A DNA stretch of 64,000 nucleotides from Anisus vortex (lineage: Eukaryota > Mollusca > Gastropoda > Planorbidae), in contig OX421497.1 of NCBI GenBank assembly GCA_949126835.1, forward strand, positions 43,980,226-44,044,225. The letters run 5' to 3'. A program made the translations under genes and the position numbers. Of this stretch, positions 53,772-64,000 are shown in pieces. Each line of letters begins with the position of its first letter. The stretch's first letter is position 1. The notes beneath the pieces were generated by a model. That model was given only the letters and a program-made list of their open reading frames with translations. It was not told where the DNA came from and did not search any database.

Positions 53772-56495
53772 GTGTGTTGTGTTTGGTTTCTTATTCTGAT
53801 CGTCTTAAGTATTTTAAAAATGAATTGCAGCCTTCTCCGTAGTATTGGGAAAATATGCTCTGAGTGCCATACCCGTGTCGATAACAACGTTTTTCAAATG
53901 ATTCGTTGTTTTGACATAGGGCGTCGTCTACCTACAAGACGCGGGACAAGGGCTGGAAATCTTCATCGTATTTGGCATAACCTGTCTGCTAAACCTGCCT
54001 GGGCTACTCCTGTTGCGAGTGTGCTTGATCCCCACCAATCTGCGCCTACTACATTCGCAGTGAGTGCTACTTCTGGCCCACGTAATACTCCTTTCAAGTC
54101 TGGATCCAGTGACATTCGTCGGCTCGGTGTAGGGGTTCAAGCACCCACAGGGAGAGGAACGAGGGCTGGACGGCTTCACCTTGACGTTTCTACTCCAACA
54201 TCCTCGCTAACACCTCTAATCCCTAATGTGACCGAACAATGCCCGGAAATATCGACTATTCATTCTGCAGGTGTTACCATCGGCCTCTTAAATACTCAAT
54301 CTTCCGTCAAAAAGGCTTTAGTTATATGTGATGTTATAACTGAGAAGTCGCTTGACATTATGGTTATCACTGAGACGTGGCTTCACGAGGGTGGAGATGA
54401 AGTAGCCATTAGGGACATGACGCCTGATGGATATACTTTCTTCCACCGTCCTCGGTCAACAGGTCAGAGAGGTGGTGGCATTGCTGTGATTCACCGGACC
54501 TCCCTAATTGTTAGAGTGTGTAAGGACACGAGTTTTAATTCCTTTGAGTCTATACAATTCGTCATTTCCCAAAGGAAAATGACCGTACGCACCGTGGCTC
54601 TGTACAGACCACCACCTTCTGCTTCAAATGGTTTGAATGATAGCGTGTTTCACGAGGACTTTGGAAAACTTGTGTCGTCCATAAATGCTAAGAATCTCCT
54701 CATTCTTGGTGACTTTAATGTTCATTGGGATGAGTCAGATAATAGGCACACTCGCGACTTTGTTCAATTGTTGCACTCGGCAAACCTGGTACAGCATGTT
54801 TCGGAACCTACACACAAGGATGGACATATTTTAGACTGGGTTGTGTCACGATCTTGCAATGATGGTTTTCTTAAGTCAGTAATTGTTGAAGATCATCTTA
54901 TATCTGATCACTTTCTTGTTACCTTTACCACAGATATGGAAATGCCTGCTGTTCCAATAAAGAAAATTCAGGCCAGGAAGTTACGAAATATAGATATGGA
55001 CTTATTTCGCGATCATCTTTCAAGATCAGATTTGGTTATATCACCACCTGATGACATCTCTCACCTAGTTCTACTCTACAATAATACTCTATCTTCCATG
55101 CTGGAGACTTTTGCCCCTAGGACTGAATTGTATGTTAGAGATAGACCCAATACCGCTTGGTTTACACCCTCCGTTCCGATGGCTAAATTAGCCCGACGTC
55201 AGGCAGAGAGACACTGGAGACTGAGTGGCCTTGAGGTGGATAAACAGATGTTTAAGATAGCAAGGAACAAGCTTTCAAATGTGATTAGACGTGCGAAAGC
55301 AAAGCAAGTTCAGTCTGCTCTGGAGGCTGCGGGCACTGACTATCGAAAACTGTTTTCCATAGTGCAGAATCTACTTGGAAAAAATGAATTAAGTCCAATT
55401 TTGCCTGACATGAGCAGCGAGCAGGCTGCGGAGGCTCTTAATGAATTTTTTAATGAAAAAGTCGAGACGATTAGAAACAGCTTTGATAATCATACTACTC
55501 CACCCACTGTGGAGAAGTCATTTTCTGGAATTTCTTTGTCAAATTTCCTCCCAGTTTCCGAAGAGCAGTTGAGGCATCTTATTTCTGTATCTAAACCTAC
55601 ATCCTCAATTGTTGACCCCATTCCAACGAAGATTGTGTTGGACTGCCTTGAAATTCTGCTTACAGTTTTAGTGCGTATCATAAATGGTAGCCTGGAGTCA
55701 GCCACAGTCCCACAAATGTTTAAGACTGCTGTCATCAAGCCTTTATTAAAGAAAAAGGGGCTCGATCCTAGTGACTGCAAGAGTTTTCGGCCAGTATCTA
55801 ACCTTCCCTATGTATCGAAGCTTCTTGAGAGGGTTGTCTCTCAGCAGCTTTTACAACATCTAACCACACATGACCTGATTGATAAATTTCAATCTGCCTA
55901 TCGTCCTGGACATAGCTGTGAGACGGCAATATTACGTGTTATGAATGATGTTCTATGTAGTGCTGACCGTGGTGATCTGACTATCTTAGTTCTGTTGGAC
56001 CTCAGTGCTGCCTTTGATGTTATCAACCATGACTTACTTTTATCAAGACTTCAATACGAGATGGGCATCACTGATACTGCACTTCATTGGTTTATTTCCT
56101 ACTTGGCAGACAGGACTCAGAGAGTTTCTATCAATCAGACCTTATCAAAAGCCACTTCTCTCATCTGTGGCGTACCTCAAGATTCAGTTTTAGGGCCTAT
56201 CCTTTTTGCTGTTTACACTAGCCAGCTTGGCAGAATAATTGATAGCCAAGGATTATCTCGCAAACTATGTGCGGATGATACCCAGCTGTACAAAAGCTTC
56301 CATCCTGATCATAATGCTTGTGCTGCCGCTGTTAATGCAGTGGAAGAATGCTGTCTAGCGGTGAAAGCGTGGATGACTGCCAACAAACTCAAACTAAATG
56401 ACGACAAGACTGAGGCAATTCTGAGCGGTTCAAACTTCAATCTTAGGAAAGTCGATATTCCATCTATTAAAGGGTCAGCTGCGACCTCTGATTAA
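53772..56495 (+). pseudogene. L2-type LINE endonuclease and reverse transcriptase, mutated
   Basis: 907 open codons. A basic N-terminal region with two PT-RRGTRAG/PTGRGTRAG segments is followed by an AP endonuclease (about 165-375: VITETWLH, VALYRPPPSA, LILGDFNVHWD, ISDHFLV), then RT. Compared with the minus copy, motif B reads GVPQDSVLGP instead of GVPQGSVLGP, and the catalytic box is CADDTQ instead of YADDTQ. The frame ends early because about 130 bp after DIPSIK are deleted. The remaining C-terminus follows in another frame. Confidence 0.85.
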
Positions 56496-56988
56496 TAAAA
56501 AAACAGCCAATGCTTTTGCTGTTGCAACAATACAGTCAAGACTAGACTATTGTAACAGTTGTCTGTGGGGTTTACCCCAGAAACAACTGGATAGACTTCA
56601 GAAAGTTCAAAATACTGCAGCACGCATTGTGTCACGATTAAAGAAGCATGACCATATCACTCCAATTCTCAAAGAGCTCCACTGGCTCCCTGTGACGAAG
56701 CGCATCGATCATAAGATTATGTCCCTTACCTATGGATGCGTGGAAGGCACAGCACCTGCATATCTTAAAGAGCTTATACCGAAGCATGTCCCGTTAAGGA
56801 TGCTGCGATCTTCAACACAATCTCTCCTGGAAATTCCAGGTTTGGAAGGTCACAGAAAAAAGACTCTTGGTGTACGCTCGTTTGAATCTGTGGCGCCTAC
56901 ACTGTGGAATGGCTTACCTGAGACACTGAAAAACTCTGTGTCAAAACAAGCATTCAAGAAGAATTTGAAGACTTTTCTTTTCAACTAA
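56496..56988 (+). pseudogene. L2-type LINE RT C-terminal remnant
   Basis: After the deletion the protein resumes (LINKKTANAFAVATIQSR, then 56629-56988 with HITPILKELHWLPVTKRI) and ends in KKNLKTFLFN before its stop. This end is missing from the interrupted minus-strand copy. Confidence 0.8.
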
Positions 56989-57295
56989 GTTGATGAGGTA
57001 CACATCCATCAGCAAAATACTTGTTTAAAACTATTTTAAAAATGTTATTGTCGTTTCGTGCCTCCATCGGCCGAAACCTTGTTTAAAACTATTTTAGAGT
57101 GTTATTGTCGTTTCGTTTTTGTGAGCGCGCTGAGCATGCTTGCATTAGTATGGAGTGAGGCGCGATATAAATGACCAATTATTATTATTATTATTATTAT
57201 TAAATGTTATTCCCCATTATCACCATCATGGCTGCTATTTACATAATTACGTCACCAAAAAACCTAAGCTACGCCTATTGCAATCGTTCTATAGC

Positions 57296-57380
57296 AGGGG
57301 TCGGGAACCTTTGGCTCGCGAGACAGATGTGGCTAAATTGATGGCTGCATCTGGCTCGCAGACAAATGTTCGATTATAAA
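57296..57380 (+). mobile_element. hAT transposon terminus
   Basis: Begins 'caggggtcgggaacc' and 'ggctcgcga', like the left end of the hAT at 12194. No matching right end was found nearby, so this is a truncated piece. Confidence 0.5.
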
Positions 57381-57764
57381 AAAAATGTTTCTTTAGACTT
57401 CTTTGATCTACATACCGTTATTAATTGCATATCAATATTTCATTTTAAAAATGAGCTAAAGTCAACGGCAGCTCAGCATCAGAAGTGGTAAAGGAGATAA
57501 ACTCAGCTGATCTAAAAGATAGAAAAACTGCAATCCTGTATTCATTGTAATTAAAGGGAAATAACTCTTGCACACATTTACTTACATTTTCAGTTTTCAA
57601 CATAATGTATGACTCTCACAGCTGCCGCTTGTAGTATTGCCCCTCCCCACCATGCGCTATTTGCTCTCCCACTTGTACTATTGGCCCCTCCGCGCACTGC
57701 AGCATTTGACTCTTCCCCTCCCTTGTAATCTTGACTATGCCACTAAAAGTAATAGGGCCATTAG

Positions 57765-58690
57765 CTGTGTACTGTAGCCATAGATGTTTACTGTAGCCGT
57801 AGCGGTGTAGTGTAGCCGTAGCTGTGTACTGTAGCCATAGATGTGTAGTGTAGCCATAGATGTGTACTGTGGCCATAGATGCATAGTGTAACCATAGTTT
57901 TCTAATGTAGCCATAGCTTTGTACTGTAGCCATAGCTGTGTACTTTAGTCATAGCTGTGTAGTGTAGCCATAGCTGTGAACTGTAGCCATAGCTGTGTAT
58001 TGTAGCCATAGCTTTGTAGTGTAGCCATAGCTGTGTCGTGTAGCCATAGATGTGTAGTGTAGCCATAGCTGTGTACTGCAGCCATAGCTGTGTACTGTAG
58101 CCATAGCTTTGTAGTGTAGCCATAGCTGTGTAGTGTATCCATAGATGTGTATTGTAGCCATAGATGTGTAGTGTAGCCATAGTTGTGTACTGTAGCCATA
58201 GCTGTGTAGTGTAGCCATAGATGTGTAGTGTAGCCATAGCTATGTACTGTAGCCAAAGCTGTGTACTTTAGTCATAGCTGTGTAGTGTAGCCATAGATGT
58301 GTAGTGTAGCTATGGCTATGTACTTTAGCCATAGCTGTGTAGTGTAGCCATAGCTGTGTACTGTAGCCATAGATGTGTAGTGTAGCAATAGCTGTGTACT
58401 GTAGCCATAGCTTTGTACTGTAGCCATAGCTGTGAATTTTAGCCATAGCTGTGAAATGTAGCCATAGTTTTGTACTGTAACCATAGATGTGTAGTGTAGC
58501 CATAGCTTTGTAATATAGCCATAGCTTTGTAATGTAGCCATTGATGTCTAATGTAGCTATAGCTTTGTACTGTATCCATAGCTGTGTAGAGTAGCCATAG
58601 CTTTTTATTGTAGCTATTGCCTTGTAATGTAGTCATAGCTTTTTTACGTAGCCTATGTAGCCATAGCTTTGTAATGTACCGTTAATCAAA
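57765..58690 (-). repeat. 19-bp minisatellite
   Basis: Close to 50 imperfect copies of ctgtagccatagctgtgta. A 19-bp period cycles through all three frames, so the minus strand reads a 19-residue repeat of the type MATVHSYGYTTHLWL in every frame, with open frames up to 111 codons. The base repeat decays toward both ends. I see no promoter, signal peptide or splice signal that would make it a gene. Confidence 0.85.
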
Positions 58691-59370
58691 GGTGTAGCTT
58701 TATATTTTCGCTATAATTGTCATCATATTTGTGTAGTGTAACTATAATTGTAAGTTTAATTATAGGTTTATAGTTGGTTAGTCTAACTTCAATGAGGTAA
58801 ATACATAAAAGACAATTTTTTTTTCACGAACATGTTTATGATCAGTTTGTTCCGAAGGGTACTTTAAACATGATATGTAATTTTTTTTCTTGAAAATGAT
58901 ACTCTACGTTCATTAAGGGTCTGATTGTCCAGTTTTAGCATAGACCAAAGTCAAGTTGACAAATACAAATTTTTAAAAGTAGCACAAGTTTCACAATTAA
59001 CGTATTGAGTAAGAAGAAAAAAATCAAACACAATTATTGCTTGGTATTTGTTTAAAAAACAAAACAAATATAAATCCTAAAAACTGGACCCTTTTAGATC
59101 AGAGGTTCCTAAATGCCGGAGCCTGGACTAAAAAAGCACAAATTACTGGGTCGTAAAGAACAAGTACAAAAAGAGTTAAAAATCTACCTCAGGATATCGC
59201 GATGTTCCAGCGAGAGACCTTTAAAAACAATATTTGGCTCCAAGCGGACTTTTGAACTTTTTAAACCCGATTGAACTATTTAGCTAAATGTGTTTTTTTA
59301 AATAAATTAAATTATATTTAAATAATGATATTTTTAAGTTGAGTGAATATTCCTATCTGTGTTTGTTACT
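58691..59370. other. AT-rich spacer
   Basis: No gene or clear repeat seen. Confidence 0.4.
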
Positions 59371-59371
59371 T

Positions 59372-59664
59372 CAAAGACTATAATACGATGGACTGCTTGC
59401 TTTGATATGTCTGCTATTGGATAACTTGAAACAATCAGTTTCGAAATATTCGATTGCACCCTGTTCTCAAGACTTCCGGTTTAGAAATTTGCTTTGATTT
59501 TCTAAATGGAAAAAAAAAGATTAATTTAAAATAGAAATTGTATACACAGGAAGTCTATAGGTTCGCTTAGGAGCCATTTAGAACAACGTTATTGGCTGCG
59601 CAAGGAAAAAACAACACGTAAGCTCTAAAAATAGAGCAAGCGCTTCATCTTTATATAGTCTTTG
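59372..59664. mobile_element. MITE-like element, copy 3
   Basis: The inverted ends caaagactataatacgatgg and caaagactatataaagatga (the latter read from the right end) make this the best-defined copy of the family at 2.46 and 3.50 kb. 293 bp, non-coding. Confidence 0.65.
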
Positions 59665-59789
59665 GTAACTTCGTGTCTTATAATGGTGATATAAATGTTA
59701 GTGGATCCAGAATTAGATGTGTAAAAAAAAACCGGGTGACAATATCTAAAAGTTAGGGGAAAGCTCTTTTAGATAAGCTGGGCAAGATG

Positions 59790-60010
59790 GTCGAGCATCA
59801 TCGCGTTTGGCTGGTGTACCAAATGTCCTGGGTTCGAATCCTTGTTAAGGCTAAACTTTGTTCCTGGTCTGCAAGGTGCTCCTTGCATCTACCCGAGCTG
59901 ATGGATAACTGGCATTAGTTTTGGTTAAGTAAAGGCCGACTGGCCTAGTATGCCATGGCCACCGAAACTGTTAAACTCTGTTTCACTTGCCCCATGGATC
60001 AAATTGGTTT
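59790..60010 (+). repeat. tRNA-derived SINE
   Basis: 'gatggtcgagcatcatcgcg' resembles a tRNA A-box region, and 'tgggttcgaatcctt' is a B-box, followed by the family body ('ggcctagtatgcc', then 'aaactctgtttcac'). The spacing is nearly tRNA-like, but the molecule lacks a proper acceptor stem. Confidence 0.6.
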
Positions 60011-60327
60011 AACGGGATTTTTTTTACTTCCTTCTAGATAAATCTGCAATGAGCTAACGGGGGGAGGGAGGGAAAGTCTTCATACTAACATTCCCCGGCA
60101 TGCCAATGCAATCCTGAACGGTCCACGGTTTCGCAAGGGTACAAATCTCAATTTCAACTCCACTAATCTCAGGTATCAAAAAGGGAAAAGTATTAATCTT
60201 ACAGTCCCAAACGTATATAGCGGAACTGAAGGCAGTATAGATAGAAGTAGGTCGGAACAGGAAGGGTTTAATTTAAAATTGCACGTATTCAATATCTGAC
60301 ACGAAAGTATGGAATCTACTTCCCACC

Positions 60328-61684
60328 CAACCCAGGCAGACAAGTTCTATCATCATTTTTAAAAAGACCTTGAAAACACATTAATTTAACATGTGTCATC
60401 GTTAAACCCTTTTTTTAGACCCCTGTTTTACTTTGATATTAAATATTCGCTACATTTATTTGCTTTGTTCAATGTTTGTAAAGTTTTAAATTATTAATTC
60501 GCTTTTTATCCTTTTCAGCCCTAGAGAATTATGTCGGTGTTCTTGGTTGTTTGTTGCTCGATGTTGAATGCGCTCTGAGTTTACATTATGTTTGTTGGCA
60601 GCGCTATACAAATAGAATTGGTATTCAATATTCGACATAGGGCTTTAAACTTTCGCTAAGAGGTCGATCTATCCAAAATCTAGAGCCATAACACTGACAA
60701 AGACACCGGCAAAGTACATTATCCTTGTACATTATCCTGACGCCATTGACTAAAAAAGGGCTGGGCAACCGCTTCAACGCGTTTTTTTTTCTTTCTGACA
60801 CTAGAAAACCATCTTCTGCAATAGCCCACGTAACTACTTTATTCAACAGAGCCTTTTTGTATATTTTTAGATGAACACAATATAGAGCTACATGTAGAGT
60901 TGCATCGCTGAAAACTAAATTGAACATGACAATTTTTTTAAAATCCGTTAACCTTAGCGATCGTTTGGGAGGAGCTAATGGACACTGTGTGTCTTTTCAG
61001 TAGGCTTGGTCGACATGGCGATGCTCATCTCCTCTTTAAGTTATCTGTGGATTTTTTTTTTCGGAGGATTTTTTGCACCGTAGGGTCGAACCACGTGATG
61101 TCTAGCTTGTGAGTCAAGCTCACTTTTTACTTTTCCAAATTACGAGAAATTTCTTCCCAAACCAGACCAGTGTTATAGTTTCAGCCATTGTGAACTAGTT
61201 TTGGTCGACAAGACAACTATCCGAAGACTTCTTTTGCAATGGGCAAAGATTTCTTGTTATGTTTATATTGTTTTCAAGATGAATAAAAGTTTTTTGTTTT
61301 TGATGTTGTTGTTATTTTTGTTTATTCGTCTCATCGTGTAACTTTTTTTTTTAATCCTTGTGTTTATTTTTGTAGTTTATTATGTTTTGTTTTATAGACT
61401 AATCCAAAACGTTTTGGTTGGCACGCGGGATAATTTTTCCCAGAGATTTTGTCGGCTTTGCAAAGCGGCACTAAAAGTTTTGCACAACTCTTCCAGAGAA
61501 CATTGACACTGGCATTGCATTGGATTCTACCATCATGCAACGATCAGAACAATCGACTGACAACAGACACGCCGTCCGGGCAAATATCTCAGTGATCATT
61601 TATCCGTTCTCTATTTTCCAACTGTGGGTTCAACATGTTTTCCAATGTCGCCTGTAAATCTGAAAAAAAAAAGGATTAAAAACC
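60328..61684 (+). repeat. Segmental duplication, right copy (contains L2 empty site)
   Basis: Matches 34594-35662 and then continues through 'aaccatgtatcagttatc' (61681-61698) without the L2 LINE that splits the left copy. An extra segment at about 61075-61385 is not in the left copy. No gene seen. Confidence 0.8.
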
Positions 61685-62050
61685 ATGTATCAGTTATCAT
61701 TAATCATTAAACTTAGATTTGTGTCTGTGTTTGTCTAATGAAGAATGTATACGACAATCTGTTACAATGATCAGATAAACATAAGAACAAAAACACTTTT
61801 CTTATCCCTAATGCGACAAAAAAAATGGTAAAAGTACTATTTCTTATCGAGTGGCATCCTTGCATGGAATGGGTTGCCTGAACAAATCAGGAAAACCGTT
61901 AACTTAACATAAATTGAAACACGGAAGAATAGACTCAGTGCAAGCAAGAGCGTAGGACGCAATAATCTTCTTTATAGAAGGGTGTCTGTAATATAAAATA
62001 AGAAAAGAGGGCTTTCCTTTTTGGAGTTTAGTTAAATCATGTAAATATAA
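61684..62050 (+). repeat. LINE tail and unit start, third unit
   Basis: Matches 39524-39900 and 45850-46050, including 'gcaagagcgtaggacgcaat' and 'ctttcctttttggagtttag'. Confidence 0.75.
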
Positions 62051-63289
62051 ACTATAGATGTAGAGCACATTGACCACCAGATTTTACTGTCAACAAATAG
62101 AGATTTTATATATTAACCATTTTTTTATGGCAAGTAACCTTTTGAAGAAATTGCTTTTAAGGACGAGCAATTTAAAATGTCATACAGTTGGTAGTATTTT
62201 GTTTTCACCTTGTAAATCTAGTTATAACGGAATTACAGACAGTGCCCATGAAAACCCATTTTGTAATGTGTCTTCCACCCCGACCAAGCAGAGAGTGCAA
62301 TAGTGGCAAAACGTTTAGTGCAAAATGTAACAGCAGGGCAATTGTGTACATGTCACGACGAACGCTCTAATTGTATTTTAAATGAATGTTACCTCTGTGT
62401 ACCTTGTTATCAGATGCACAACCAAGAGCTAAACAAAAAATAATTTAACACATTTTCTGCTAGCGTCCCACTTATGGATCATATTTGAATATAAACAGAT
62501 TATAAAGCATTAATTTAATCTCTAATTTGGAAACAGAAACAGGTCTGAGAAAACATAGTCTTGATGGACAGCTGCATCATATAAACTTCTCTTCTAAACA
62601 AAGAATGTGCCACCAATGTGATTAAAAAAAGAAAATTGTGTGCCAAAAGTGTGATGTCCTATGGCTTCAGTGTCGGGTGCGGCACTTCCAAGGGGGCGGC
62701 AAATGTAGTCTAAATGTAGCAAATATAGCACTTAACAAGCAGTTACAGTATGCAAGGGTGAGGCGCTAAAACATTTGCCCTGGGGCGCCACATAAGCTTG
62801 TAAAGGCACTGTATGGCTTCTCCCATGTTTAGCGTCCTCTTATGAAATAATTGTTTATAGAAAGTGAGAAATTCTGTATCACATAGCCCAACCTTTAATT
62901 ATTTAAGTTATAACATAAGTTATTGTAAACAATCAGTATTTATTGTTGCATTTATATTCTTGTAAAAAAAAAGCATAAAAGACAATTTTCATATATAAAC
63001 GTAGACTAAAGTTCAAGTTTTTTTTTCACAATTGTAAACCAAACAAAGAACAGTATGATTCATTTATTTTTTTCTTCAAATGTTTTTATTATGTTTCAGT
63101 TTATAACAATATGATAAATCCTTGAGCAGGCTTGCTATAATATGCTGGATGGCGGGTGGAAGGGTAAGGGGCGGACCTAATATTTTTCTTCATAAAAGTG
63201 TTTCAAATATAAAATAAAATATGTTTTGGTACTAGCCATAAAAATATCAAATTATTGATTTTTTTGAGCTGAAATGATTGGTGGTTGCA
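62051..63289. other. Spacer unique to the third unit
   Basis: Not present in the first unit, where the same junction is continuous. AT-rich. Two short ORFs at 62070-62370 have no recognisable motif. Probably one or more insertions of unidentified type. Confidence 0.4.
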
Positions 63290-64000
63290 CTTAGTTTACA
63301 CTTATAAATCTGATTCCGTTCAAAGCCTTTAACGGGAAAACAGGAAAATCTAACTGACCAAGTATAAATTTACACGGGATTATTTGTTGCTACTGTCCCA
63401 CTTATGGGACGTTTTTGTAAAACGTCAGTATCTAACCATCAGAGGCCCAAATTATTTTCTGGCTCTGTGTGGGGGCGCTATACAATAAGGACAGTAACTT
63501 AGTTAATTTTAAAAACTAGAAATCACAATTAATTCCCTTGTGTTCCACAGATGGAACACTTGGCTTTAAGGGTAAAAAAAAAATCAAAACACGTATTTAA
63601 TTAATATTTGTAAGTTTTTCAAAAAGGGGGGGCTCCATTAAACATGGTGGGTCACCGGTGACCCGGTGGGCCTCTGAGGGCTAAAAAAGTTTTCAATTTA
63701 AAGAAAAATAAAAAACCGTTCCTTCCATTGTGGCCCAAAAGCTAAATAATATCTAAAAAATCAAAAAAATTCACGACCTCAGCAGAATAATATATTAATC
63801 TTGTAATTATTGTTAAATGTTTGTCATTTTATGAATTTTACTTCGTGCGTGGCGCTCCTTTCAAATAGCTTGAAGTATCCCATCACCTGTTCACATGGGC
63901 CCAACGCGTCGGTAAAGCGCATACCTTGTCAGCCCCTTACTCCATCCGGGAGATTCCTCAGGCCGTGGCTTGTTGTACCAGTTTGAGCCTGACGAATGTC
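63290..64000 (+). repeat. Array-unit spacer, third copy (to window end)
   Basis: Matches 39940-40365 with an extra ~250 bp (about 63437-63685) and an extra ~80 bp near 63870-63970. The next sequence in the first unit is the virus-derived ATPase, so a further unit probably follows outside the window. Confidence 0.7.

Larger units (their letters stand above)
53770..57202 (+). mobile_element. L2-type LINE (plus), near full-length but damaged
   Basis: Same family as the minus-strand element at 35.7-39.5 kb, here including the endonuclease. It ends in an (ATT)n microsatellite after the tail 'gaggcgcgatataaatgacc'. Two copies of a ~50-bp segment ('cttgtttaaaactatttta') form part of the tail in both elements. 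Confidence 0.85.

Noticed and set aside
57616..58636. A YGYTTHLWL-repeat protein gene
   Set aside because: All three minus frames encode the same repeat because of the 19-bp period, and there is no start context, signal or splice evidence.
62070..62370. Two short overlapping ORFs as a host gene
   Set aside because: They have low-complexity composition, no conserved motif and no counterpart in the other array units.

Overview
This window reads as nuclear DNA of a gastropod mollusc, most likely a heterobranch/pulmonate snail. The sequence is strongly AT-rich, its genes contain introns, and it carries a GRL101-type receptor (LDL-A, leucine-rich repeats and a rhodopsin-like seven-helix domain, a family first described in Lymnaea), a gastropod chemosensory-type GPCR relic, and a small secreted-protein family I associate with molluscs. 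There is no bacterial-style gene organisation. Most of the DNA is transposable elements, many of them nested. The species is inferred from gene families, not proven.

Layout, left to right. 1-1.9 kb: the 5' two exons of a small secreted-protein gene (copy A, minus strand), running off the left edge inside intron 2. 2.4-3.8 kb: two MITE-like elements around a dispersed repeat. 4.0-10.8 kb: a chemosensory GPCR pseudogene (minus) split by a 5.4-kb block in which a CR1-like LINE with a 2A-like GDVESNPGP motif and a PHD finger is itself interrupted by a second LINE; a 20-bp target-site duplication flanks the block. 12.2-15.6 kb: a hAT transposon with 15-bp inverted ends and an exact 8-bp duplication, interrupted by a Helitron-like element that carries the first 60 bp of 18S rRNA. 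17.6-21.0 kb: a large GRL101-like receptor (minus) whose ectodomain and seven-helix domain lie in one frame separated by a single UAG. 21.4-27 kb: LINE debris, a hAT MITE, a GC-rich insertion and dispersed repeats. 27.1-33.5 kb: a young LTR element with LTRs that look identical and a gag-protease ORF, but no reverse transcriptase.

34.6-64 kb is an array of duplicated units. A unit runs: LINE 3' tail, shared spacer, remnant of a DNA-virus-type packaging ATPase, a small basic/proline-rich gene with a 24-bp coding repeat, then a three-exon secreted-protein gene. One unit ends with copy B (41.5-44.0 kb), the next with copy C (50.0-52.8 kb), and a third begins at 61.8 kb and runs off the right edge. 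A pair of L2-type LINEs (minus 35.7-39.5 kb, plus 53.8-57.2 kb), solo LTRs, SINEs and a 19-bp minisatellite decorate the array. The left L2 insertion has its empty site preserved at 61.68 kb.

Functionally, the probably working genes are the secreted-protein copies B and C (with A partly visible) and possibly the GRL101-like receptor. Everything else is mobile or decayed. The array suggests that virus-derived DNA and a secreted-protein gene were amplified together, with the copies diverging afterwards in promoter, cysteine content and repeat number.
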